NCBI GenBank assembly: GCA_029560815.1
Contig: JAKQKF010000058.1
Coordinates: 1-52,848, forward strand
DNA length: 52,848 bases
Reading direction: 5' to 3'
Source: a bacterium
GTDB taxonomy: Bacteria; KSB1; UBA2214
Below are positions 1 through 7,640 of the stretch, in pieces; within the stretch, counting starts at the first letter, position 1, and each line of letters begins with the position of its first letter. Under the pieces are notes generated by a model. The model was not told where the DNA came from. It saw only the letters and a list, made by a program, of their open reading frames with translations, and did no database searches. The position numbers and the translations under genes are program-made.

Positions 1-1032
1 CGCCGGGACCTCAAAGAGGTCGGCGGCCAGAGTGCCGCCTGTAATGCTCTTGAGTTCGGTGATGGTGTGGAAGAGCACCTTCTGATTCGGATTCCCCTTG
101 GCTTTCTCCGCCTTGTCCTTTTCCGCCTTGGCCTTGGCTGCGTCCTTGATCTTTTTGCCGAGCATCTTGCCAAAGGCACCCTTGACGTCGGTAACATCGG
201 CGGGCTCAGGCTCCGGCTCCGCCTGGGCGGCCTCGAGCTCCTCTTTAGACGGCTTCGGCATGCTGTGCGTCGTCATGGCGAGGGTCATATCAGTGAGAAC
301 GGAGTAGCCCTCGACCTTTTTCATCTCCTCGGCCAGCTTTTTGAACTGCTCGCCATACTGGGCCATCATCGGTCCCATTGCCTCCGCCATTTTATCCAGG
401 CCGAGGGCCTTGGCCAGGCGCATCTCAAAGTCGTTGGCCGCCTTCATCGCACTGGCGGCGTTGAGGCTGTTCCACATGTCCGCAGAGAGCAGGAGGGTGT
501 CGAGTTTGCCGGTGGAGACCTGCTTGCCGATAGTGGTGACGGTGACCAGATAGTGCTTGCAGCTGAAGCCGTTGAGCTCCTTCTTTTCGCCGAGGTCCCT
601 GGCCTTGACAACCGGGGTCTGCCATTCGTATTCAGGCTCGCCCTCAGGCTTGTTCTCCGGTTTTTGATCCGGTTTGCCCATCATCGGCTGATCGAGCAGC
701 CCCTCTTCCATCATCTTTTTAAACTCGGCGAAGGTCATCTGGGTGTACTTTTTGTCCTTGTCGTTCATCTTCCAGATCACCTCTTTATCGAGGCGGGTGA
801 TCTCGATTTCGCTGCCCTTGGGGCTCATGTGTTTCATGATGCCGCCGGTGAATTTGATCTGGCTCTCCTCGCGGCGGGCGTCGCCCTGGATGAAGGTCTT
901 GTCCGTCGAGACCGAGGCGCCCATGCCCATAAAGCCGTCGCTGGTGGTGACGCTCTCGTAGGTTACCTGCGCCTGAAGGGCGGTGAAGGCGAAGAGCAGG
1001 GCGAGAAGGATGAAGGGAGCTGTTTTTTTCAT
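1..1032 (-). CDS. Exported protein of unknown function, DUF4412-like (3' end cut by window)
   Basis: This minus-strand frame opens with ATG at 1032 and stays open to base 1, giving 344 residues with no stop, so the C-terminus lies outside the window. The N-terminus (MKKTAPFILLALLFAFTALQA) is a clear Sec signal peptide ending AQ-like. The mature part is charged and Met/Lys-rich. It has a stretch reading DKEVIWKMNDKDKKYTQMTF followed by a Lys/Glu/Pro-rich segment, and later a Lys/Ala-rich helix near residues 290-320. The overall pattern (signal peptide, a lysine-rich 'what was measured in this protein is bound' type repeat-free body, GFSCKHYLVT with one Cys) recalls the DUF4412 family of periplasmic proteins, but I cannot confirm this. 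Function is unknown. The opposite strand also carries a long open frame here, which I take as a shadow because only this frame begins with a signal peptide and has normal codon-level protein character. Confidence 0.8.
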   Translation of the reverse strand, partial: MKKTAPFILLALLFAFTALQAQVTYESVTTSDGFMGMGASVSTDKTFIQGDARREESQIKFTGGIMKHMSPKGSEIEITRLDKEVIWKMNDKDKKYTQMTFAEFKKMMEEGLLDQPMMGKPDQKPENKPEGEPEYEWQTPVVKARDLGEKKELNGFSCKHYLVTVTTIGKQVSTGKLDTLLLSADMWNSLNAASAMKAANDFEMRLAKALGLDKMAEAMGPMMAQYGEQFKKLAEEMKKVEGYSVLTDMTLAMTTHSMPKPSKEELEAAQAEPEPEPADVTDVKGAFGKMLGKKIKDAAKAKAEKDKAEKAKGNPNQKVLFHTITELKSITGGTLAADLFEVPA

Positions 1033-1339
1033 GATGAAACCTCCGGATTGATTCGAGGTCGGCCGCCGGCGGTGCGGAGTGCGTCCGGGCCGGGATGGCC
1101 GATTAATTGGTGTAACAAAGGGGTGGAGGGAGGCATTCCCGCCAGGCAGCGGGAAATGCGATCCATGCCAATATTGCTGCGCATAACCTCTGACATGAAA
1201 ATATACCGGCAATCCGCCGATTGTGAGGAATTTCCGGCACGGCATGCTGTGTTTTTTACTTGTGTCATGCGGGAATGTTCCCTCGCCGCATCAAAAGCAT
1301 CCGGAATGGATTGGAAACCGTCAAGCAGGGCCAGCAAAG
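1033..1339. other. Intergenic region between divergent genes
   Basis: This 307-base gap separates the minus-strand exported protein from the plus-strand ATP-grasp gene and must hold both promoters. I find no convincing -35/-10 pair for either. One imperfect inverted repeat is visible: GCATTCCCGC at 1133-1142 against GCGGGAAATGC at 1149-1159, with a single bulged base. The sequence becomes less GC-rich from about 1180 to 1260. No small gene with a good ribosome binding site is evident. Confidence 0.5.
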
Positions 1340-2506
1340 ATGAATTTTGTCTTTCTCTCTCCCCATTTTCCGCCCAATTATTACCAGTTTTGCGTTCATC
1401 TCCACCATCTTGGCGTGAACGTCCTCGGCATCGCTGACGAGCCCTACGAGAATCTCCATCCCGAGCTCAAGGCGGTCCTGGGGGAGTATTATCACGTTTC
1501 GGACATGCACAATTATGATGAGCTCCTGCGCGGCCTGGGCTGGTTCACCCACCGTCACGGCAAGCTGGACCGCCTTGATTCCCAGAACGAATACTGGCTT
1601 GAGACCGAGGCACGCCTGCGCAGCGATTTCAACATCTTCGGGCTCAACAACGCGAATATCGCCCACATCAAGCGCAAGTCGCTGATGAAGGAGATGTACG
1701 CCAGGGCCGGCGTCCCCTATGCCGAGGGGGCGGTGACCGCCAGCCTGGCCGAGGCGCGCCGGCTGGTCAAGCGCATCGGCTATCCGGTGGTGGCCAAGCC
1801 CGACATTGGGGTGGGGGCCTCGCGGACCTACAAAATCCACAACGATGCCGAGCTGGACCGCTTTTTCGCACAGAAACCGCCGGTCGATTATCTCATCGAG
1901 GAGTTCATTCAAGGCACCATCGTCACCTTCGACGGACTCACCGACCAGCAGGGTGAGCCGGTTTTTTACACCAGCCACATCTATAGCAACGGGGTGATGG
2001 AGACGGTCAATGAGGCGGGTGATGTCTATTACTACTCCCTGCGCGAGATTCCGGCGGACCTCGAGGAAGCCGGGCGCCGCGTCCTGCGCGCCTACGACCT
2101 GCGCGAGCGCTTTTTCCATCTTGAATTTTTTCGCACCGGCAAGGAGGGCCGCATCGTCGCCCTCGAAGTCAACATGCGCCCCCCCGGCGGCCTGACCACG
2201 GACATGTTCAACTATGCCTGTGATATCGATATCTATCACGAGTGGGCGCACGTGGTGACTCACAACCGCTTCACCGCCAACTATAAGAGCAAATACCACT
2301 GCTGCTACGCCGGCCGCAAATTCGGCAAACGCTATGCCCACAGCCATGAAGGGATCCTGCGCCGTTTTCCCCACCAGCTGGTCCATCACCAGACCATAAC
2401 CGGCCTTTTCAGCGCGGCGATGGGGGATTATGGCTACCTTTTCCGCTCGCCCGATGTCGAAGAGATCGAGGCGATTGCAGCCTTTATTCTCGAACCGCAG
2501 GTGTGA
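1340..2506 (+). CDS. ATP-grasp domain carboxylate-amine/thiol ligase family protein
   Basis: The 388-residue product begins MNFVFLSPHFPPNYYQF. The frame is open upstream to 1223, but the extra residues are low-complexity and the ATG at 1340 starts directly at a Rossmann-like first strand, so I use it. An ATP-grasp fold follows. The pre-ATP-grasp domain covers about residues 1-110. The central ATP-binding region has KRKSLMKEMYARAGVPY and YPVVAKPDIGVGASRTY (the lysine strand and glycine loop) and then YLIEEFIQGTIVTFDG. The C-terminal metal-binding region has HLEFFRTG and ALEVNMRPPGG, where the E and N normally hold magnesium. Such enzymes activate a carboxylate as acyl phosphate for ligation to an amine or thiol. 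The substrate cannot be told from sequence. It lies 19 bases upstream of an esterase and is probably co-transcribed with it. Confidence 0.85.
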   Translation: MNFVFLSPHFPPNYYQFCVHLHHLGVNVLGIADEPYENLHPELKAVLGEYYHVSDMHNYDELLRGLGWFTHRHGKLDRLDSQNEYWLETEARLRSDFNIFGLNNANIAHIKRKSLMKEMYARAGVPYAEGAVTASLAEARRLVKRIGYPVVAKPDIGVGASRTYKIHNDAELDRFFAQKPPVDYLIEEFIQGTIVTFDGLTDQQGEPVFYTSHIYSNGVMETVNEAGDVYYYSLREIPADLEEAGRRVLRAYDLRERFFHLEFFRTGKEGRIVALEVNMRPPGGLTTDMFNYACDIDIYHEWAHVVTHNRFTANYKSKYHCCYAGRKFGKRYAHSHEGILRRFPHQLVHHQTITGLFSAAMGDYGYLFRSPDVEEIEAIAAFILEPQV

Positions 2507-2525
2507 AGGGAGAAACCAGAAGAAC

Positions 2526-3260
2526 GTGCATATAGAACATCACACCTGGTGGAGCAGCCGGCTTGGCCAGAACATGTCGGTCAACGTCTACGGCCATGCC
2601 GGCAAACCGGTGCTGGTCTTTCCCTGCCAGGGCGGCACGCACCGGGAATATGAGGATTTCGGCATGATCGAGGCGGTCTCCGGCTTTATTGACTCCGGCA
2701 AGATCAAGCTTTTCACCGTGGACAGCGTCGACGACCAGTCCTGGAACAACCGGCGGGTTCATCCCGCCCAGCGCGTCGCCCGCCACAAGGAGTATGAGAG
2801 CTATATCAACGAGGAGGTGCTGCCCCTCATCTATTATCACCATCAGGCGGAGGGCAAACTGATGGTGACCGGCTGCAGCATGGGGGGCTATCATGCGGCC
2901 AATTATTTTTTCCGCCGTCCGGACCTGAGCGACGTGATGATTTCGATCAGCGGCCTCTTCCAGCTCGATTATTTTATCGGCGACTATATGGATGACCAGG
3001 TTTATTTCCACACCCCGCTCGCCTTCCTGCCCGGCCTCAGCGATCCCTGGTATATCGACCAGTACCGGCAGAGCCGCATCATCGTCGGGGTCGGCCAGGG
3101 GGAGTGGGAGGAGCCGTTGGTCGTGGACGCCCTCAAACTCAAGAATATCCTCGAGGAGAAGGGGGTCCCCGCCTGGATCGACCTCTGGGGGCACGATGTC
3201 AACCATGACTGGCCGTGGTGGCGACAGATGATGCCCCATTTCCTCTCCACCCTCTTCTAG
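2526..3260 (+). CDS. Alpha/beta-hydrolase esterase (COG4947-like)
   Basis: The 244-residue protein is read from GTG at 2526, behind AGAAG and 19 bases after the ATP-grasp stop. The frame is open further upstream, but that part overlaps the previous gene and has no protein character. It carries the nucleophile elbow GCSMGGYHAANYFF (Ser at the centre of G-x-S-x-G) and, near the C-terminus, WGHDVNHDWPWW, which supplies the likely catalytic His. The N-terminal HHTWWSSRLGQNMSVNVYGHAG resembles the strand that opens COG4947 'esterase/lipase superfamily' proteins. There is no signal peptide, so it is probably cytoplasmic. The ATP-grasp plus esterase pairing suggests formation and hydrolysis of the same kind of bond, or a condensation/trimming pair. 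This is inference only. Confidence 0.8.
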   Translation: MHIEHHTWWSSRLGQNMSVNVYGHAGKPVLVFPCQGGTHREYEDFGMIEAVSGFIDSGKIKLFTVDSVDDQSWNNRRVHPAQRVARHKEYESYINEEVLPLIYYHHQAEGKLMVTGCSMGGYHAANYFFRRPDLSDVMISISGLFQLDYFIGDYMDDQVYFHTPLAFLPGLSDPWYIDQYRQSRIIVGVGQGEWEEPLVVDALKLKNILEEKGVPAWIDLWGHDVNHDWPWWRQMMPHFLSTLF

Positions 3261-3282
3261 ACCTTTCTGCCTCAGGCTCGAA

Positions 3283-4233
3283 CTAGAGACCTGCTGCACG
3301 AATGGCCGCCTGGATGACCTCGGCTGAACGGCGCAGTCCGGCCTGTTCCTTTTCATTGAGGGGCAGATCGATATGAGCGCTGATGCCGCTGCGGTTGAGA
3401 ATCGAGGGCACGCTGATGGCCACGTCCGCGATCCCCTTGTACCCCTGCAGCAGGCTCGAGACCGTGAGTACTGAATTCTGGTCACGCGCAATGCTTTCAA
3501 TGACATAGAGGGTTGCCAGGCCGATGGCGTGGTAGGTGGCTCCCTTTTTTTCAATGAGATGATAGGCCGCGGTGCGCACCTGCTCAAAGATTTCGTCCTT
3601 GCGCAGCTGCGGGCAGCCCTTGCCGCACTGGGCGCAATAATCGTCCATGCGCAGGCCGGAGATATTGGCGAGGCTCCAGACCGGCACTTCGCTGTCACCG
3701 TGCTCGCCGATTATCATCGCATGCACGTTACGCGGGTCAACCCCGCAGTGCTGGCTGAGAAGATAACGGAAGCGGGCGCTGTCCAGGGTCGTACCAGAGC
3801 CGATCACCCGCTGCGGCGGCAGGCCGGAGAGCTTGACCGCGGCATAGGTGAGCACGTCGACCGGATTGGAGACGACGATGAGGATGGCGGAGGTGGTGTG
3901 CCGCGTGATCTCGGGAATGATCTGCCGGTAGATATCGACGTTGCGGCGGGTCAATTCGAGGCGGGTTTCGCCGGGCTTTTGCGCCGCTCCCGCGGTAATC
4001 ACGATGATATCGGCGTCGCGGCAATCGCTGTAAGCGCCGGCGAATATGTGCACCGGCCGCACATAGGGGAGACCGTGGCTCATATCCTCGGCCTGGCCCT
4101 CGGCCAGCGCCCGGTTGGCATCGATGAGGACGATCTCGGAGGCAAGGCCGCGGATGAGCAGGGCATAGGCGAAGGTCGCACCGACCTGCCCGGCGCCAAC
4201 CACAGCCACCTTGAGGTTCGATTTATGTTCCAT
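3283..4233 (-). CDS. ldh: L-lactate dehydrogenase (NAD-dependent)
   Basis: The 316-residue protein interconverts pyruvate and L-lactate with NADH in the cytoplasm. Start ATG 4233 is chosen because GGGAG lies 8 bases upstream and the Rossmann strand KVAVVGAGQVGATFA begins at residue 8; the longer frame to 4284 adds an unlikely tail. Family motifs are intact: D38 in IVLIDAN for NAD preference, the mobile loop AQKPGETRLEL at residues 84-94, SNPVDVLTY, and the active-site IGEHGDSEVPVWS with the catalytic His. Gln85 in the loop, where malate dehydrogenases carry Arg, favours lactate over malate. An unusual short Cys cluster (YCAQCGKGC) sits near residue 210, in the region where many LDHs have a variable helix. 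It converges on the esterase gene, and its promoter faces away from the riboswitch. Confidence 0.9.
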   Translation of the reverse strand: MEHKSNLKVAVVGAGQVGATFAYALLIRGLASEIVLIDANRALAEGQAEDMSHGLPYVRPVHIFAGAYSDCRDADIIVITAGAAQKPGETRLELTRRNVDIYRQIIPEITRHTTSAILIVVSNPVDVLTYAAVKLSGLPPQRVIGSGTTLDSARFRYLLSQHCGVDPRNVHAMIIGEHGDSEVPVWSLANISGLRMDDYCAQCGKGCPQLRKDEIFEQVRTAAYHLIEKKGATYHAIGLATLYVIESIARDQNSVLTVSSLLQGYKGIADVAISVPSILNRSGISAHIDLPLNEKEQAGLRRSAEVIQAAIRAAGL

Positions 4234-4246
4234 GACAGAGACTCCC

Positions 4247-4275
4247 ATTATATTTCGTATATACGAAAACAATAA
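4247..4275 (-). promoter_or_regulatory. Candidate ldh promoter with 16-bp palindromic operator in its spacer
   Basis: On the minus strand a perfect -10 hexamer TATAAT (4252-4247) is preceded, after exactly 17 bases, by a weak -35 TTATTG (4275-4270). The spacer is almost wholly filled by the perfect palindrome TTTCGTATATACGAAA (4253-4268). This placement is typical of a repressor operator. A tension remains: transcription from this -10 would begin only about 7 bases before the ATG and would exclude the GGGAG ribosome site. Either the leader is very short or a second promoter is used. Confidence 0.5.
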
Positions 4276-4385
4276 CCTCCGCAAGGCAAGGGCTATTCCC
4301 CGGCTGTGCAGGGAAATGGTTGAAATAAAAGCAGCCGGTAGGGTGTTCTGATTGGTGCATTGAAACGTTCTTTATGGCTTCCCAT

Positions 4386-4484
4386 AGTTAGGGGTGTCTC
4401 GCCACCTTTTTGCGAGTCTGAGATCATACCCTGTGTCCCTCGGGACGATGACCTGATCCGGGTAATACCGGCGTAGGCAAACAC
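4386..4484 (+). promoter_or_regulatory. TPP riboswitch (THI element)
   Basis: The aptamer shows the conserved TPP-sensing core. AGGGGTG (4390-4396) pairs with TACCCT (4427-4432) as P2. P3 is CTCGC/GCGAG, followed by the invariant CTGAGA at 4418-4423. Then come GACCTGATC with the P5 hairpin CCGGGTAATACCGG and GCGTAGG ending at 4477. An additional small hairpin GTCCC-TCG-GGGAC-like (4435-4445) is inserted between the P2 strand and GACCTGATC. P1 is weak (GTT/AAC). It lies 70 bases before the TonB receptor start and is followed by a terminator, which fits transcriptional control by thiamine pyrophosphate. Confidence 0.95.
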
Positions 4485-4504
4485 ATGCGCAAATTTGCGT
4501 GTTC

Positions 4505-4538
4505 AAGCCGTCTCTCCGTCCCGGAGGCGGCTTTTTTT
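4505..4538 (+). terminator. Riboswitch expression-platform intrinsic terminator
   Basis: A hairpin AAGCCG-(TCT)-CTCC-GTCCC-GGAG-(G)-CGGCTT is followed by a run of seven T residues. It sits between the aptamer and the GGAG ribosome site of the receptor gene, so it can stop transcription before the coding region. Just before it, the 12-bp palindrome CGCAAATTTGCG (4488-4499) forms another stem directly after the aptamer and may take part in the switch between states. Confidence 0.85.
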
Positions 4539-4557
4539 GTTGGAGTGAGGTGAACAA

Positions 4558-6984
4558 GTGCGAAAGAAATGCATATTTCTGGCAGCCGTGCTGGCCCTGA
4601 CCGCTGCAGTTTACGATTCTGCACAGGCGGCTCCGCCGTGGTCGCTTTCTGGACGGGTCTATGACGGCCAGAGCGGCGCCCCCCTGGCCGGAACGCAGAT
4701 CCTCGTCGAGGGCACCCGGCTGGGGACCGTCAGCGGGGACGATGGACGCTTCCTCCTGCGCCGCATCGAGTCCGCCGAGGCGGTTCTGACCGTGCGTCTG
4801 CTCGGCTATGAGACCGCGCGGCTGCAGGTCTCTTCCACGGGCAGCGTCGAACCGGCCATCGCCCTCAAGCCGACGGTCCTGCCCCTGCAGAGCATCCTCA
4901 TCACCGCCTCGCGCACGCGCGAGACCGAATGGTCGGCTTCCACCGCCGCTCTCCGTCAGCAGGAGATTCAGCAGCGCCACACCGTTCAGGACATCCCGGT
5001 GCTGCTTTCAGAGCTGCCTTCAACGACCTTTTACTCCGAGAGCGGCAACGGCATCGGCTACACCTATCTCAACCTGCGCGGCTTCGACCAGCGCCGGGTT
5101 TCGGTGCTGGTCAACGGTGTGCCCCAGAACGATCCTGAAGACCACATGGTCTACTGGCTCGATTTTCCCGATCTGGCCGCCAATCTTGAGCAGATCCAGG
5201 TGCAGCGCGGGGCGGGCAGCCTCTTCAGCGGCACCCCGGCGATCGGCGGGGCGATCAACCTGATCACCTCCAACTTTTCCCGCCGCCGCGGCATCACCCT
5301 GACCGGGGGATACGGCACCTTCAACACCCGCAAGGCCGGCCTCACCGCCAGCTCGGGGCTCATCGACAACCGCTATGCCATCTACGGGCGGCTCAGCCGC
5401 ATCACCAGCGACGGCTACCGCGACAACAGCTGGGCCGATCTCGGCAGCTATTTCCTCGGGGCGGCCCGCTTTGACCGCAGCATGACCACCCAGATCAATC
5501 TCTACGGCGGTCCGGTCTCGGACCATCTCGCCTATTACGGGGTGCCGGCCGCGGCCCTGGGCGACCGGGCGGCGCGGCGGGACAACCCCATCCGCCGGCC
5601 TGAAGAGATCGAGAATTTTTCCCAACCCCATTACGAGTTCATCCATGAGTGGCGCCTCGGCCGGACCACTTTGCACAACACCCTCTTTTACGTGCGCGGT
5701 GAGGGCTTTTACGATTATGACGGCTCCTGGGCTCCATGGAGCTATTACCGCATCACCTCTGATAACGGATTTGAGGTGCCAGGGAATCCAGACGAGCTCT
5801 ACATCCCCAATGCCCTCATCCACGCTGCTGTCGAGAATGACCAGTACGGCTGGATGCCGCGGGCGCAGATCAACCACAAGCGCGGCATCCTCACCCTCGG
5901 CGGCGAGGCGCGCTTGCACAGCTCACTGCACTATGGCACCCTCAAATGGGGTGAGGGGCTGCCGGCGGGCGTAACTCCCGATTATCGCTATTATGAATAC
6001 CGCGGCGGCAAGCGCATGTTCTCCCTTTACGCCAACGAGGTCTATACGGCGGCGGAAAGGCTGCGCCTCCTCGCGGAGGCGACCCTGGTCCACCACACCT
6101 ACCGCCTGCACGATGAAAAGTATGTCGGCACCGACTTTAGCGTGCCCTATTTATTCTTCAATCCCAAGATCGGGGCCCACTATCACTTTTCTTCTCACTG
6201 GAACGGCTACCTCACCCTGGCGCGCACCAGCCGCGAGCCGCGGCTGAAGAACCTCTACGATGCGGCTGAGGCGAGCACGCCGGAGATCTGGGGGGCGCCG
6301 GTACGGCCACAGTTCGTCTTCCGGGGTGGAGCCTACGATTTCACGCAGCCCCTGGTCCGCCACGAAACCCTCTACAACCTCGAGGCTGGGGGGAGCTATA
6401 TCCGCGACGGGCTGGCTCTGACCGCCAACTATTTCCGCATGGATTTCCGGGACGAGATCGTCAAGAGCGGAAGGCTCGACCGCTTCGGCCAGCCGGTCAC
6501 CGGCAACGCCGAAAAGACCCGTCATCAGGGCATCGAGCTGACCGGACGGGCGCGGCTTTCGCCGCTGTGGCAGGTGAGCGGCAACCTCACCTGGAGCAGC
6601 AACACCCTGGTGCGTTACACCCAATACGGGGAAGAGGGGGCGCTGCGCCTCGACGGTAACGCCATCGCGGGTTTCCCGGGGCTGCTGGCCAACGCCCGGG
6701 TGAGCTACCGCAGCGAGGGCTGGGAGCTTGCGCTCGCCGGCCGGCACGTCGGCTCCTTTTACACCTCCAACCGGGAGCTTCCCGCCGAGCGGGTGGCGGC
6801 CTGCACGCTGGCCGATTTGCATCTGGGCTATACCCTCGAGAGGGTGCCGGGGCTGCAGTCGGTCGCGTGGCAGGTGACGGTCACCAATCTTTTCGATGTT
6901 CTCTATGCGGCCGGCGGCGAAGGGGAGGAATTCTTTCCCGGGGCGACGCGGTCGGTTTATGTGGGCATGAATCTGGAGCTTTAA
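4558..6984 (+). CDS. TonB-dependent outer-membrane receptor, thiamine-regulated (likely thiamine or precursor uptake)
   Basis: The 808-residue protein starts at GTG 4558 behind GGAGTGAGG. The signal peptide runs to about residue 24 (AQAAPP). Residues about 27-110 form a carboxypeptidase-regulatory-like domain (SGRVYDGQSGAPLAGTQILV). The plug spans about 125-250 and includes YLNLRGFDQRRVSVLVNG and AGSLFSGTPAIGGAINLIT. The rest is a 22-strand-type barrel ending in YVGMNLEL, the usual aromatic/hydrophobic outer-membrane terminus. Such receptors import scarce ligands across the outer membrane using TonB energy. The substrate call comes from context: a TPP riboswitch precedes it and thiamine pyrophosphokinase starts one base after its stop. 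Receptors for thiamine in this arrangement are known from Bacteroidetes THI-element regulons. Whether the ligand is thiamine, TPP or a precursor is not visible. Confidence 0.9.
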   Translation: MRKKCIFLAAVLALTAAVYDSAQAAPPWSLSGRVYDGQSGAPLAGTQILVEGTRLGTVSGDDGRFLLRRIESAEAVLTVRLLGYETARLQVSSTGSVEPAIALKPTVLPLQSILITASRTRETEWSASTAALRQQEIQQRHTVQDIPVLLSELPSTTFYSESGNGIGYTYLNLRGFDQRRVSVLVNGVPQNDPEDHMVYWLDFPDLAANLEQIQVQRGAGSLFSGTPAIGGAINLITSNFSRRRGITLTGGYGTFNTRKAGLTASSGLIDNRYAIYGRLSRITSDGYRDNSWADLGSYFLGAARFDRSMTTQINLYGGPVSDHLAYYGVPAAALGDRAARRDNPIRRPEEIENFSQPHYEFIHEWRLGRTTLHNTLFYVRGEGFYDYDGSWAPWSYYRITSDNGFEVPGNPDELYIPNALIHAAVENDQYGWMPRAQINHKRGILTLGGEARLHSSLHYGTLKWGEGLPAGVTPDYRYYEYRGGKRMFSLYANEVYTAAERLRLLAEATLVHHTYRLHDEKYVGTDFSVPYLFFNPKIGAHYHFSSHWNGYLTLARTSREPRLKNLYDAAEASTPEIWGAPVRPQFVFRGGAYDFTQPLVRHETLYNLEAGGSYIRDGLALTANYFRMDFRDEIVKSGRLDRFGQPVTGNAEKTRHQGIELTGRARLSPLWQVSGNLTWSSNTLVRYTQYGEEGALRLDGNAIAGFPGLLANARVSYRSEGWELALAGRHVGSFYTSNRELPAERVAACTLADLHLGYTLERVPGLQSVAWQVTVTNLFDVLYAAGGEGEEFFPGATRSVYVGMNLEL

Positions 6985-6985
6985 T

Positions 6986-7621
6986 TTGGCGCACTGGAAA
7001 AAGGCCCTCGTCATCGCCAACGGCCCCCTGCCCTCGCGGCGGAGGATCGCCGGATGGCTGGATGAGGAGACCCTCATCGTCTGCGCCGACGGCGGGGCCA
7101 ACCGCGCCCGCGCGCGCGGGCTCATCCCCCATCTGGTCATCGGCGACCTGGACTCCATTACGCCCGGCACGGCTGCGGCCCTGGCCGGGGTGGAGACCAT
7201 CCGCGTTGAGGATCAGGAGAATACCGACCTCGAGAAGGTCCTCGATTATCTGCTGGCACATGGGATCACCGCTGCCGTGGTGCTCGGCGCGACCGGCCGC
7301 CGTCCCGACCATACCCTGGCCAATTTCAGCATTCTGGCCAAATACCACTCCCGTCTCGATCTTCTCTTCGTCGATTCCTGGTGCCGGATGGAGATCATCG
7401 ACCGGCCGGTGCAGCTCGATCTGGCGCCGGGCACCACTCTCTCCATGCTGCCCCTCGGGCGCTGCGAGGGGGTGACCACGCACGGGCTGGCCTACCCGCT
7501 CGTTCATCAAGTCCTTGAGCCGGGGGTGCGCGAGAGCATCAGCAACCGGGTGAGTAAAAGCCCGGTCGAGATCAGCCTGACTGTGGGGAAACTGCTGCTC
7601 TTTATCGTCGACAAAAAATAG
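6986..7621 (+). CDS. thiN: Thiamine pyrophosphokinase
   Basis: The 211-residue cytoplasmic enzyme transfers pyrophosphate from ATP to thiamine to give TPP. It starts at TTG 6986, one base after the receptor stop, so it is translationally coupled. The motifs are typical: CADGGANRA near residue 33, the magnesium-binding IGDLDS near 52, DQENTDLEK near 74, and LGATGRRPDHTLANF near 95, where D and H lie in the active site. The C-terminal part (SNRVSKSPVEISLTVGKLLLFI) matches the thiamine-binding beta-sandwich with its S-N-x-x and terminal G-x-L-L-x-I. Its place between an outer-membrane receptor and a symporter under the TPP riboswitch shows that the operon salvages external thiamine and traps it by phosphorylation. 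Confidence 0.93.
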   Translation: MAHWKKALVIANGPLPSRRRIAGWLDEETLIVCADGGANRARARGLIPHLVIGDLDSITPGTAAALAGVETIRVEDQENTDLEKVLDYLLAHGITAAVVLGATGRRPDHTLANFSILAKYHSRLDLLFVDSWCRMEIIDRPVQLDLAPGTTLSMLPLGRCEGVTTHGLAYPLVHQVLEPGVRESISNRVSKSPVEISLTVGKLLLFIVDKK

Positions 7622-7640
7622 CATCCGGAACGGAGTTCTG

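Noticed and set aside
67..1437. Open plus-strand frame of 456 codons at the left edge
   Set aside because: The minus strand carries a protein with a clear signal peptide over the same bases; the plus frame has no family features and runs into the ATP-grasp gene.
3283..4233. Malate dehydrogenase assignment
   Set aside because: The substrate loop has Gln (AQKPGETR) rather than Arg, which favours lactate dehydrogenase.
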